NCBI GenBank assembly: GCA_900770345.1 | Contig: CAAGKF010000258.1 | Location: 1-46,822, forward strand | Length of the DNA: 46,822 nt | Source of the DNA: Lachnospiraceae bacterium | GTDB taxonomy: Bacteria; Bacillota; Clostridia; Lachnospirales; Lachnospiraceae | Direction: 5' to 3' | Notes under the pieces: generated by a model | The model's input: only the letters and a program-made list of their open reading frames with translations | Told to the model about the DNA's origin: nothing | Database searches by the model: none | Made by a program: the position numbers and the translations under genes | Part shown: positions 39,848 to 46,822 of the stretch, in pieces | How the letters are laid out: every line of letters starts with the position of its first letter | How positions within the stretch are numbered: the first letter of the stretch is position 1

Positions 39848-40459
39848 CTAATCCAGTGAATGATCATTGCTGCTGCCGTTCGCGTAGGGACTGAGAAACA
39901 GCTCCTGGCGGACAGGAATCGGGTTCTCCACATCATCATTTGCCCTGTGCATCACAGCCAGGTGATCCTCCTCATTGCCCGCCACGCGATTGATCGCTCT
40001 CAGCACGGTATAGTGGCTGATGCAGCGGCAGTAATTTCCGGACATAGCCTCCTTGATCTCTTCTCCTGTAGGATGGGGATTTTCAAGAAGCAGAGATTTT
40101 GCCGCCATGATGATGCCGGGCGTGCAGTAGCCGCACTGGAATGCATACTCATCAATAAATGCCTGCTGAAGGGGATCCAGCCCCTTTTCCGGGTCCTCCA
40201 GACCCTCGATCGTCACAATGTCCTTTCCGTCACATTCCACAGTCAGCAGCATGCAGGAAGTGACTCCCTTTCCGTTCATCAGGACTGTGCAGCAGCCGCA
40301 GGCGCCCTCGCTGCAGGACTCCTTGGAACCGGTAAGTCCCAATCGTTTTCGCAGTGTCTGAGACAATGTCTCCGAAGGCGGTACCTGACCGAATCCGTCT
40401 CCAATGGAGAAACGATATTCCCGTCCGTTGATCGTCAGGGTAACGTATGGTTTTTTCAT
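39848..40459 (-). CDS. Molybdenum hydroxylase 2x[2Fe-2S] subunit
   Basis: 203 residues. Plant-type 2Fe-2S motif CSEGACGCC ... C (C49, C54, C57, C69) and the second cluster CGYC ... CRC (C109, C112, C144, C146) in an all-helical domain, the two-cluster small subunit of this family. A roughly 35-residue C-terminal extension (about 165-203) is longer than usual. It carries electrons from molybdopterin to FAD. First gene of the catabolic operon, with AGGAGG before the ATG and a TetR-type operator 106-125 bp upstream. Confidence 0.95.
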   Translation of the reverse strand: MKKPYVTLTINGREYRFSIGDGFGQVPPSETLSQTLRKRLGLTGSKESCSEGACGCCTVLMNGKGVTSCMLLTVECDGKDIVTIEGLEDPEKGLDPLQQAFIDEYAFQCGYCTPGIIMAAKSLLLENPHPTGEEIKEAMSGNYCRCISHYTVLRAINRVAGNEEDHLAVMHRANDDVENPIPVRQELFLSPYANGSSNDHSLD

Positions 40460-40564
40460 GCTTTTTATTTCCTCCTTTTTCCTTTATCGCACAAGCTCCA
40501 TTCTCCGGAGCAGCTTCATTTCTCCCTCCGCCCAGCCTCGTTTTTTCTGTTTCCAGCCTTCCTT

Positions 40565-40584
40565 TCGACTAGGTCGGTCGACTG
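40565..40584. promoter_or_regulatory. TetR-type operator of the hydroxylase operon
   Basis: TCGAC-N7-GTCGA (40565-40581) with the core AGGTCGGTCGACTG (40571-40584). It covers the predicted start site just downstream of the -10, and lies between tetR and the operon it would control. A 12/14 match exists at 29938-29951. Confidence 0.65.
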
Positions 40585-40589
40585 TTTTA

Positions 40590-40618
40590 CTTTTATCACA
40601 TTCCTTTTTTACTGTCAA
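40590..40618 (-). promoter_or_regulatory. Sigma-A promoter of the hydroxylase operon
   Basis: Minus strand TTGACA (40613-40618, consensus), 17 bp, TAAAAG (40590-40595). Start predicted near 40583, leader about 124 bases. Confidence 0.7.
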
Positions 40619-40669
40619 TACTGTATAAATATTTTTCATTATCAAACATTATTTTTGTATTTTATGCAT

Positions 40670-40711
40670 AAAAAATTCCCTCTGGAGTTGTCAATTTTTT
40701 CTCCAAAGGGA
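40670..40711 (-). terminator. Terminator of tetR
   Basis: Minus strand TCCCTTTGGAG / CTCCAGAGGGA (one G-U) with a 13-base loop followed by ATTTTTT; 45 bp after the tetR stop. Confidence 0.85.
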
Positions 40712-40755
40712 TATTCATATTTTTTAATAACCTTGTTATTTTGTACAAAAAATTA

Positions 40756-41421
40756 TCAGTCCTCTCCGGAAGGTTCTTCCGGCCGTTCCATATAGCGCCT
40801 TACTATGGCAAGGCAGTTTTCCCTGATCTCCGCTTTCACCCAGTCCGGAAATTCTGCACTTTTATCCTTCTTCAGGATATAGGGCTTGATCAGATTTCCA
40901 TGTTCCCCAAAAGCAATGATGCTGCCGTTTATAAAACGGCTGTCAACCATAGCCTTCTCGTCTGAGACGGGAGCCAGGATCTGGAGCAGCTTTGCCATAA
41001 CTCCTTCCTGCCGTTTAAATACAACGGACGACAGCGGATAGATGCCTTCCGGTCCGCAGCCTTCCTGATAAACCAGTGCCAGAGTCGTCTGATACTGCTG
41101 GCCGAAGGCCGCCTCAATCTGCAGATCAATCAGCTTTTTCAGAAACTCGTAAGCCTTTTCCTTCGTCACGCTTCCCTCGGTGATCGCTTCCTCAATGGCC
41201 GTATAGGAATCCTCATAATAGCTCTTGATCTTATCATGCATATACTCCAGACATGCCGCATAAAGACACTCTTTATTTTTATAATGGAATGCGATCGCCG
41301 ACAGATTGACATCCGCCTCAGCGGCGATCATTCTGGTGGTGGTTGCCGCATAGCCGTACTGAGAAAAAAGCTTGATGCCGGCCCTCAGCAGCTTCTTTTT
41401 TGTAGTATCCTTTTCTTCCAT
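40756..41421 (-). CDS. TetR family transcriptional regulator
   Basis: 221 residues from the ATG at 41421, which has GGAGAG 4 bases before; longer frames upstream run into the neighbour. The N-terminal HTH is KKLLRAGIKLFSQYGYAATTTRMIAAEADVNLSAIAFHYKNKE split over about residues 8-50 (TTTRMIAAEADV as recognition region). The C-terminal ligand domain resembles CerR/CecR-type TetR proteins. It is immediately upstream of, and on the same strand as, the hydroxylase operon, and probably represses it until the substrate or its CoA ester is present. A terminator separates the two. Confidence 0.92.
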   Translation of the reverse strand: MEEKDTTKKKLLRAGIKLFSQYGYAATTTRMIAAEADVNLSAIAFHYKNKECLYAACLEYMHDKIKSYYEDSYTAIEEAITEGSVTKEKAYEFLKKLIDLQIEAAFGQQYQTTLALVYQEGCGPEGIYPLSSVVFKRQEGVMAKLLQILAPVSDEKAMVDSRFINGSIIAFGEHGNLIKPYILKKDKSAEFPDWVKAEIRENCLAIVRRYMERPEEPSGED

Positions 41422-41438
41422 TTTCTCTCCTTTCCCTC

Positions 41439-42620
41439 TCAGACAAGGAACGGGGGATTTTCGTCCTGGGCTACTCCCAGAGCCTGTCTGAGACAAGCCT
41501 GAACCGCCAGAGCCTGACGATACTGTCTCCCATGGCTCTCCCGCGCCTCCGGCGTCGTACATTTTACCTCACTTTTATAAAAACGCTCCTTTAAAGTCAC
41601 AAACCTGTCGCCTATCATCATCTTATCTGCCAGAAACACGAGAGAAGCCTCTGTCAGTTTCCTTTCTTCTCCGTCCTCAAGTCCATGATGCCCTTTGATA
41701 ATATACGCTACCGCAGGATATCCTTCCTTTCTCAGGAGTCCGGCTCCCTCTTTCGCATGATCCGGCTTCAGTCTGGCAATATCGTGAAGAAACGCCGCCT
41801 GGCGGACCAGCCCCGGATCTCCTTTCCAGCCGAGAGCTGCCAGCCGGTCTGCCCATCCTGCCGCCAAACGGGACACTGCCGCTTCATGAGCCAGAACCCG
41901 TTCCGGAAGTCCCATGCGTTCTGCCAGCCGGCTGCACCACTCATCATCGGGATAGGGAAGCGGTTTTACGCCGGTTTCTTTGTAAGAAACCGCAAAAACG
42001 TCTTCCTCTGACACCATGAGCTGTGTAATCGTCCCAAAAGCCAGGGGTACCTCCATCACACGGTCAATATTCCATCCCAGAAGAGGACATACAAGCCCCC
42101 TGATCACGCCGCTGTGAGTCACAACAGCCAGGTCTCCCTCCGTACCGGAAAGAAGTTTTTTCAAGGCTTTTTTCAGCCGTATTCCGCCTTCCAGGAAAGA
42201 TTCTCCGCCGGGAGGAGCCGTAGTTCCCAGAGCCCTTCCCCGCTGCTCGTACAGCTCCGGAAAGCTCTGTCTGATCTCCTCAAATTCCAGGTTTTCCCAC
42301 AAGTCTGCATCCAGTTCCGTAAGCTCTTCTTCCACTTCAACCGGAATATTACTTCCTGTGAGACCGGCTGTTTCCCTGACTGTTTCCCTGGCCATTTCAC
42401 TGACTTTTTTTCTGGCTGCCATCCGCTGCGCAGTCTCCCTGCATCTTGACAGAGGACTGGAAAAAATATGACTCACCGGGTGACCGGAAAGCCACTCTCC
42501 CAGCTCTTCTGCCTGCCTTTTTCCATGTTCATTTAAGGGAATATCCGTACGTCCTATACACCTTTTTTTCTTTCCCTCAAGAACAGTTTCGCCATGCCTT
42601 ATCAGATAGACTTTTCTCAT
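41439..42620 (-). CDS. Histidine phosphatase (PGM-like) fused to an HD domain
   Basis: 393 residues from the ATG at 42620 (GGTGGGGAAG just before). Residues 1-200 are a histidine phosphatase: VYLIRHGETVLEGKKKRCIGRTD split as RHGE (about 8-11), and VVTHSGVIRG as the second catalytic His. Residues about 230-385 are an HD domain: HEAAVSRLA, AAFLHDIARLKPDHAKEG with the HD pair, and IKGHHGLED. Two phosphohydrolase modules suggest action on a phosphorylated metabolite or nucleotide. It lies 17 bp upstream of tetR, so it may belong to the hydroxylase system, but the substrate is unknown. Confidence 0.85.
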   Translation of the reverse strand: MRKVYLIRHGETVLEGKKKRCIGRTDIPLNEHGKRQAEELGEWLSGHPVSHIFSSPLSRCRETAQRMAARKKVSEMARETVRETAGLTGSNIPVEVEEELTELDADLWENLEFEEIRQSFPELYEQRGRALGTTAPPGGESFLEGGIRLKKALKKLLSGTEGDLAVVTHSGVIRGLVCPLLGWNIDRVMEVPLAFGTITQLMVSEEDVFAVSYKETGVKPLPYPDDEWCSRLAERMGLPERVLAHEAAVSRLAAGWADRLAALGWKGDPGLVRQAAFLHDIARLKPDHAKEGAGLLRKEGYPAVAYIIKGHHGLEDGEERKLTEASLVFLADKMMIGDRFVTLKERFYKSEVKCTTPEARESHGRQYRQALAVQACLRQALGVAQDENPPFLV

Positions 42621-42651
42621 ATCTTCCCCACCTTCTGACCAGCTCCTGCAG

Positions 42652-43065
42652 CTATGTAACCTCACTGCCTTCAGGCCCCGGCACCACTGTTTTATCCGAC
42701 TTGATCAGCTGTCGTTTGTCCGTCCCGTCAGGTACAAAGCGGAATACCGCAAACTCCGCAGGCCGGTCTCCCTCATTAGCAAACGTATGCACTGCACACC
42801 CTGTCTGAACCAGATCCTTTTCCCGAATGATCCGGCTTTTCTCACTGCCGTCTTCCACCCACCGGCAGACCATCTCTCCCCTTGTCATCAGAATCGTTTC
42901 CTGTATTTGGGTGTGATAATGCCACTCCTGAAGAGAATGGGGCGGAATCACATTGAGATGAACCTCATATTCAGGGAAAATATGGTAATATACCTCTGTC
43001 CCGTTTTCTTTTTTTACATGGATTCCATCCTTCGGAATCCGAATCTGAAATCCCGTATTCTCCAC
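42652..43065 (-). CDS. Small cupin protein
   Basis: 137 residues from a GTG at 43065 that has AGGAG at eight bases; open frame continues upstream but with no ribosome site and inside the yerC region. One cupin barrel: HLNVIPPHSLQEWHYHTQIQ with the HxH metal ligands, ETILMTRGEMVCRW, and DLVQTGCAVHTFANEG with the later His. Possible small-molecule-binding or isomerase-type cupin; function unknown. Thirty-one bp before the phosphatase-HD gene, same direction. Confidence 0.75.
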   Translation of the reverse strand: MENTGFQIRIPKDGIHVKKENGTEVYYHIFPEYEVHLNVIPPHSLQEWHYHTQIQETILMTRGEMVCRWVEDGSEKSRIIREKDLVQTGCAVHTFANEGDRPAEFAVFRFVPDGTDKRQLIKSDKTVVPGPEGSEVT

Positions 43066-43180
43066 TGTTCCGCTCCTTTCCCGGCGCAGCTGTCCGATCA
43101 GATAAAAACGGATATTCCGCCGCTTTTCTGCTGACGAAATATCCGTTTCCCCATCTCTTTTTTCGGGCCTTTTTCTGCTG

Positions 43181-43498
43181 TCAGCTTTCCTCCTTCTCGT
43201 CCGCAGCTTCCTCTCCTGCCAGCCTTGAAAATACCATATCGTAACCGTCACTTCCGTAATTCAGAGAACGATTCACACGGCTGATGGTAGCTGTTGACGC
43301 ACCGGTCTTCTCAGCAATCTCCAGATAGGTTTTTCCCTCGCGCAGCATCTTTGCCACCTCATAGCGCTGTGACAGAGACAAAAGTTCATTAATTGTACAA
43401 ACATCTTCAAAAAACTTGTAGCACTCATCGGAATTCCTCAGCGTTAAAACCGCCTGGAATAAATGATCCACTGCTTCTGTTTTAATTTTCTTATTCAT
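43181..43498 (-). CDS. YerC/YecD-type TrpR-like regulator
   Basis: 105 residues from the ATG at 43498, with GGAG 11 bases before. FFEDVCTINELLSLSQRYEVAKMLREGKTYLEIAEKTGASTATISRVNR is the TrpR-like HTH of the YerC/YecD family (here quoted in parts: INELLSLSQRYEVA about 39-52, GASTATISRVNRSL as recognition helix). DNA-binding protein of unknown target. 115 bp upstream of the cupin start. Confidence 0.88.
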   Translation of the reverse strand: MNKKIKTEAVDHLFQAVLTLRNSDECYKFFEDVCTINELLSLSQRYEVAKMLREGKTYLEIAEKTGASTATISRVNRSLNYGSDGYDMVFSRLAGEEAADEKEES

Positions 43499-43663
43499 AG
43501 CTCGGCTTTCTCCTTTATCATTCATGCACCTTATATGGTTACAATTCAGCCATGCACCGCATATGCACTCATTTTAACATATTAAAGTTTGAAAGTCTAT
43601 ACTGCAATTACCTTTTCCTATGAAAGTTTTCTTACATTGCTGCTGTCCAGGCTACATCCTGCA

Positions 43664-44470
43664 TTACAGCATGAACTTCTCCACAACCAGCCCCACACCG
43701 TCATCATTGTTGGAGGCCGTAATATAATCAGCAGCATTCCGCACAGGCAGGACCGCATTTTCCATAGCCACTCCCAGACCTGCATATTTGATCATGGACA
43801 GATCATTATAGCCGTCTCCGCAGGCGATCATCTCCTCCCGCTTCATCCCCAGGCGCTGCAAAAGCCGCTCCAGGGACTGAGCCTTGTCAATTCCCTTGGG
43901 CATGATCTCCAGGAAATAGGGTTCCGAACGATAAACACTGAAATCACGCCCCAGAGCCGCCTTTACCTTCGGCTCCACCGTCACCAGATAATCTCCGTCA
44001 TCCAGCATGATAAATTTCGGCACCTGAAAATCCACATACTCCTCCATATTCTCAACCTGGCACAGAGGAAGATGATTGATAGCGGACTCTTTTAACGCAT
44101 AGGGACATTCCTGATTATTCGTAATGATCCTGCCGCCCTCATAGGTCAGTATATCCACCCGATGCTCCTTTGAAAGACCGATAATCTTTTTATTGGATTC
44201 CAGCGGAAGAAGAGCAGAAAAAACTGCCTCCCCTGTCCTGCAGTTGGTGATCATACCTCCGTTGTAGGAAAGGATATAGCTGCCGAACCTGGCAAGCTCC
44301 AGCTCCTTTGCCAGCGGCTCAACACCGGCGGTAGGCCGTCCTGAAGCCAGCACCACAATTTTTCCCGCCCCCTGGGCCTTCATCAGCGCCTCCTTCGTAC
44401 GCGGCGTAATGATCTTGTCCCTGTTTGTCAGTGTACCGTCCAGATCCAGCACGATGATCTTATATCCCAT
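43664..44470 (-). CDS. Cof-type HAD-IIB phosphatase
   Basis: 268 residues, normal size. Motif I is VLDLDGTLTNRDK (D8, D10), motif II is VLASGRPT, and motif IV is ACGDGYNDLSMIKYAG with the catalytic acids; the C2 cap lies between. Members hydrolyse sugar phosphates and phosphorylated cofactors; substrate unknown. GGAGAGG precedes the ATG. Divergent from the SsuA-like gene at 44659. Confidence 0.93.
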   Translation of the reverse strand: MGYKIIVLDLDGTLTNRDKIITPRTKEALMKAQGAGKIVVLASGRPTAGVEPLAKELELARFGSYILSYNGGMITNCRTGEAVFSALLPLESNKKIIGLSKEHRVDILTYEGGRIITNNQECPYALKESAINHLPLCQVENMEEYVDFQVPKFIMLDDGDYLVTVEPKVKAALGRDFSVYRSEPYFLEIMPKGIDKAQSLERLLQRLGMKREEMIACGDGYNDLSMIKYAGLGVAMENAVLPVRNAADYITASNNDDGVGLVVEKFML

Positions 44471-44658
44471 GATTTTCCTCTCCTGTCTGTTCTTCCTCTT
44501 CTGCCGGAAGCAGCTTTTTGCTGCGGAAAAATATCCCTTTTCCGGTTTTCATACAGTTACAAGTATAAAATATTTTCTTCTCTTAAGCAATGGTTTTTGG
44601 CACATTCCCCTTTCCTTCCAATAAACTATAATATGAGTCTATTCCCAGGAGGATATTT

Positions 44659-45711
44659 ATGAAAAAAGAAAAAAAACGCACCTTTTGTCTTCCCCGGACT
44701 GCCGCCGCGGCGGCAGCGGTCACTGCCGCAGTCACCGCCGCTGCTGTCCTTGCAGGCTGCAGTATATCCGGCCAGACCGGCAAAAACAAAGAAAAGGATA
44801 TGACACCTGTGGTCCTGAACGAGGTCGCACATTCCATCTTTTATGCCCCGCAGTATGCCGCCATCGAGCTGGGATATTTTGAGGAGGAGGGCATTGACCT
44901 GACCCTGGTCAACGGGGCCGGGGCTGACAAGGTCATGACCGCCCTGATTTCCGGTGATGCCCAAATCGGCTTCATGGGTTCCGAAGCCAGCATCTACGTC
45001 TTCCAGGAAGGTTCCGAGGACTATGCTGTAAATTTCGCCCAGCTTACCCAAAGGGCCGGAAATTTCCTTGTGGGACGCCAGCCGGAGCCTGATTTTAAAT
45101 GGGAAAATTTAAAAGGAAAGAAAGTGTTGGGAGGGCGGGCAGGCGGAATGCCCCAGATGGTTTTTGAATATATTCTGAAAAAACACGGCATTGATCCCAA
45201 AACGGATCTGAGCATCGATCAGAGCATAAGCTTCGGCCTGACAGCAGCTGCTTTTACCAGCAGCGATGCCGATTACACCGTTGAATTTGAACCCTTCGCT
45301 ACCACACTGGAAATGGAAGGCAGCGGTTCGGTAATAGCCTCTCTGGGAACAGAATCCGGTTACGTGCCCTACACAGCCTACTGCGCCAGAAAAAGCTATC
45401 TGGAAAAGCATCCGGAGCTGATTCAGAAGTTTACCAATGCGATTCAGAAAGGCCTGGACTACGTAAATTCCCACACAGCCGAAGAGATCGCAAAAACCAT
45501 CCAGCCTCAGTTTAAGGAAACACCGGCAGATAAGCTTGCTGTCATCGTAGGCCGCTACAAGGAGCAGGATACCTGGAAGACCGATACTGTTTTTGAAAAA
45601 GAAAGTTTTGAACTGCTGGAAAACATCCTGGAGGAGGCAGGAGAACTGAAAGAACGGGTGCCTTATGAAAAGCTGGTGACAACAGAATTTTCAGAAAAAG
45701 CCGCAGAATAA
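44659..45711 (+). CDS. SsuA/THI5-like ABC substrate-binding lipoprotein, orphan
   Basis: 350 residues. Lipoprotein signal with an Ala/Val-rich core and lipobox LAGC (about residues 31-34); then EVAHSIFYAPQYAAIELGYFEEEGIDLTLV, the start of NMT1/SsuA-type domains, and GKKVLGGRAGGMPQMVFEYILKKHG, the ligand cleft. Such proteins bind aliphatic sulfonates, nitrate, or thiamine precursors. No permease or ATPase is beside it in the window; the next plus-strand DNA is a terminator and an opposite tRNA. AGGAGG precedes the ATG and TATAAT lies at 44627-44632 without a clear -35. Confidence 0.88.
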   Translation: MKKEKKRTFCLPRTAAAAAAVTAAVTAAAVLAGCSISGQTGKNKEKDMTPVVLNEVAHSIFYAPQYAAIELGYFEEEGIDLTLVNGAGADKVMTALISGDAQIGFMGSEASIYVFQEGSEDYAVNFAQLTQRAGNFLVGRQPEPDFKWENLKGKKVLGGRAGGMPQMVFEYILKKHGIDPKTDLSIDQSISFGLTAAAFTSSDADYTVEFEPFATTLEMEGSGSVIASLGTESGYVPYTAYCARKSYLEKHPELIQKFTNAIQKGLDYVNSHTAEEIAKTIQPQFKETPADKLAVIVGRYKEQDTWKTDTVFEKESFELLENILEEAGELKERVPYEKLVTTEFSEKAAE

Positions 45712-45722
45712 ACGCAGGCAGC

Positions 45723-45771
45723 TCCCGCCGAAAACCATCCTATTTTTTTAATCTGAAGGTTTTCGGTGGGA
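45723..45771 (+). terminator. Long hairpin after SsuA-like gene
   Basis: TCCCGCCGAAAACC / GGTTTTCGGTGGGA, 14 pairs with one G-U, loop of 21 bases, starting 12 bp after the stop. No downstream U-run; the U-run is in the loop. It may end transcription or protect the 3' end. Confidence 0.55.
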
Positions 45772-45824
45772 ACAGATCAATATCTGTACAAAATTTTTCA
45801 ATTTCAGAATAGCTTCCTCCTGAA

Positions 45825-45852
45825 CGAAAAAAGTCCGGTAAAAACCGGACTT
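45825..45852 (-). terminator. Terminator of tRNA-Ala
   Basis: Minus strand AAGTCCGGT-TTTT-ACCGGACTT followed by TTTT; seven bases past the tRNA 3' end. Confidence 0.9.
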
Positions 45853-45859
45853 CCAGAAG

Positions 45860-45932
45860 TGGAGACAACGGGATTCGAACCCGCGGCCTTTGCGTTGCGA
45901 ACGCAACGCTCTCCCAGCTGAGCTATGTCCCC
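45860..45932 (-). tRNA. tRNA-Ala, anticodon CGC
   Basis: 73 bases fold as a full cloverleaf: acceptor GGGGACA / TGTCTCC, D-arm GCTC/GAGC, anticodon arm TTGCG-TTCGCAA-CGCAA (anticodon CGC, reads GCG), T-arm GCGGG-TTCGAAT-CCCGT, discriminator A. The CCA end is not encoded. It has a promoter and a terminator of its own. Confidence 0.95.
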
Positions 45933-45941
45933 ATGTGTCTG

Positions 45942-45969
45942 ATTATACCACTTCTGATTTTTTTTACAA
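45942..45969 (-). promoter_or_regulatory. Promoter of tRNA-Ala
   Basis: Minus strand TTGTAA (45964-45969), 16 bp, consensus TATAAT (45942-45947), 9 bp before the tRNA. Confidence 0.7.
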
Positions 45970-46028
45970 TATTTTTTTACAAATTTCATATATGATTTCA
46001 CCCATGATTTCAGCTGCAGTCCCCCGGA

Positions 46029-46619
46029 CTACTTCGCATTCTTCACATAAGTCAGTGCCGTCTCCACCGCTCCGTCCACTCCGGTTCTTCCGGTATTAAG
46101 GCAGAGATCATATTCCGACATCCGTCCCCATTCTCTGTCACAGAAGAATTTCCGGTAATTGCTGCGGCGCTTATCCATTTTCCTGATCTCTTTCGCCGCC
46201 CGGTCCTCACTCATCTCTTCCTTCTGGTGAATCCGGCGGAGTCTTTCTATACGTGCAGCGTCATCCGCATATACGAAAATCTTTACGGAATCCGGCAGGA
46301 TCACATCACTGCAGCGTCCTACGATCACGCACGGTCCCTTCTTCGCCAGATTAACGATCATTCGGCTGTAGGCGTCAAACACCTTTTTCGCCATATCGAT
46401 CTGATAGTGGGGCGTTACATCCCGCATGGTGTAATTGTCCAGATCCGGTTCCATCTCATCACAGGCTTCCAGAAGAGCCACCTCAATATTTTCCTTTCGG
46501 GCGATCATATTGATCATCTCTTTGTCATAAAACGGAATCCCCAGTTCCTTCGCCAGTTTCTCGCCCAGCTCACGTCCCCCGCTGCCATACTGTCGGCTGA
46601 TTGTAATCACTTGACTCAT
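46029..46619 (-). CDS. Cytidylate-kinase-like protein
   Basis: 196 residues. ITISRQYGSGGRELGEKLAKELGIPFYD is the modified P-loop of the cytidylate kinase-like family (Cytidylate_kin2), then VIVGRCSDVIL and ERLRRIHQKEEMSEDRAAKEIRKMDKRR, the lid. Many Clostridia carry these besides true Cmk; the nucleotide substrate is unproven. GGAGGCGAG precedes the ATG. Confidence 0.88.
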   Translation of the reverse strand: MSQVITISRQYGSGGRELGEKLAKELGIPFYDKEMINMIARKENIEVALLEACDEMEPDLDNYTMRDVTPHYQIDMAKKVFDAYSRMIVNLAKKGPCVIVGRCSDVILPDSVKIFVYADDAARIERLRRIHQKEEMSEDRAAKEIRKMDKRRSNYRKFFCDREWGRMSEYDLCLNTGRTGVDGAVETALTYVKNAK

Positions 46620-46675
46620 AAACTCGCCTCCTTCTCTTTTGCTTTTCGTTGTTTCACAATTAATTTTCTATTTTT

Positions 46676-46704
46676 ATTTTATCACATTAACTCCAGCTAT
46701 GCAA
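46676..46704 (-). promoter_or_regulatory. Possible promoter of cytidylate-kinase-like gene
   Basis: Minus strand TTGCAT (46699-46704), 17 bp, TAAAAT (46676-46681); -35 match is weak. Confidence 0.4.
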
Positions 46705-46743
46705 ATTACAATATCAGAAAAATCATATGTTTTCCTCATTTTT

Positions 46744-46822
46744 TCAGTCTACTGTTTGCGTTTCCATCAGCCATGCACGCTTCAGTTTCTTCAGATAATC
46801 TCCGTATCCTGCTTTTTTCACA
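46744..46822 (-). CDS. C-terminal end of an unidentified gene (cut by window end)
   Basis: The last 79 bases read as 25 codons and a TGA stop on the minus strand, ending KRAWLMETQTVD. Too short to assign; it is included because the frame is open to the window edge and the codon choice looks coding. Confidence 0.45.
   Translation of the reverse strand, partial: VKKAGYGDYLKKLKRAWLMETQTVD

Noticed and set aside
45804..46001. 65-codon open frame on the minus strand
   Set aside because: It overlaps a complete tRNA-Ala and its terminator; the apparent peptide is translation of the tRNA.

Overview
The window (about 46.8 kb, mixed GC, almost all genes on the minus strand) looks like chromosome of an anaerobic, spore-forming Firmicute of the Clostridia, most likely Lachnospiraceae. 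The reasons are dipicolinate synthase genes (dpaA/dpaB), the infC-rpmI-rplT operon with an AUU start, strong GGAGG ribosome sites, sigma-A type promoters, DUF1540 and DUF2325 proteins, and above all a full selenium-dependent molybdenum hydroxylase maturation set (YqeB, YqeC, SelD, YedF, EF2568-type cysteine desulfurase, MocA-like and XdhC proteins). Species cannot be fixed from sequence alone.

Layout. 1-4.2 kb: ABC-2 exporter operon (ATPase, anchored extracytoplasmic protein, two permeases, the last cut by the window edge) behind a promoter with an inverted repeat. 4.2-6.6 kb: DMT transporter, then infC-rpmI-rplT with a promoter, structured leader and attenuator. 6.7-10.2 kb: DUF1540 protein, glycoside-hydrolase-like lipoprotein or exoprotein, MATE transporter. 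10.2-18.7 kb: selenium/molybdenum cofactor enzymes (mocA-like, yqeC, then csd-yqeB-yedF-selD-modE-like) interrupted by the nucleoside-salvage genes deoB-deoD and a divergent DUF2325 gene. 18.8-20.4 kb: dpaA-dpaB on the plus strand. 20.4-29.8 kb: XdhC-flavodoxin-ferredoxin fusion, MobA-ModE fusion, modC, modB, modA, MOSC-Mog fusion, moaA, moaC, moeA-like. 30.0-40.5 kb: thioesterase, CoA-transferase, acyl-CoA ligase, OFA-type MFS carrier and a three-subunit molybdenum hydroxylase. 40.8-43.5 kb: TetR regulator, histidine phosphatase-HD fusion, cupin, YerC. 43.7-46.8 kb: HAD phosphatase, an orphan SsuA-like binding protein, tRNA-Ala, a cytidylate-kinase-like protein and a gene end.

How it fits together: ModABC imports molybdate; MoaA, MoaC, the MogA-like and MoeA-like proteins build and load molybdopterin; MocA-like proteins presumably make the cytosine dinucleotide form; the desulfurase, YedF, SelD, YqeB, YqeC and XdhC-type protein would deliver selenium and insert the finished cofactor. 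The client is probably the molybdenum hydroxylase beside the CoA-thioester genes, which look like a catabolic unit for an imported, CoA-activated carboxylic acid rather than a plain xanthine dehydrogenase.

The strongest new observations are regulatory. An exact 24-bp ModE-like box, CGTTAT-N12-ATAACG, occurs three times in the non-coding DNA in front of the three selenium/molybdenum operons (18510, 26059, 29848). The selD operon leader can also fold as a four-stem junction RNA whose closing helix overlaps the box. The catabolic operon instead carries a TetR-type palindrome over its predicted start site. Protein architectures worth attention are a GltD-like module inserted inside the hydroxylase FAD subunit, XdhC fused to flavodoxin and two 4Fe-4S clusters, and a degenerate MobA-like domain fused to a ModE-type DNA-binding domain.
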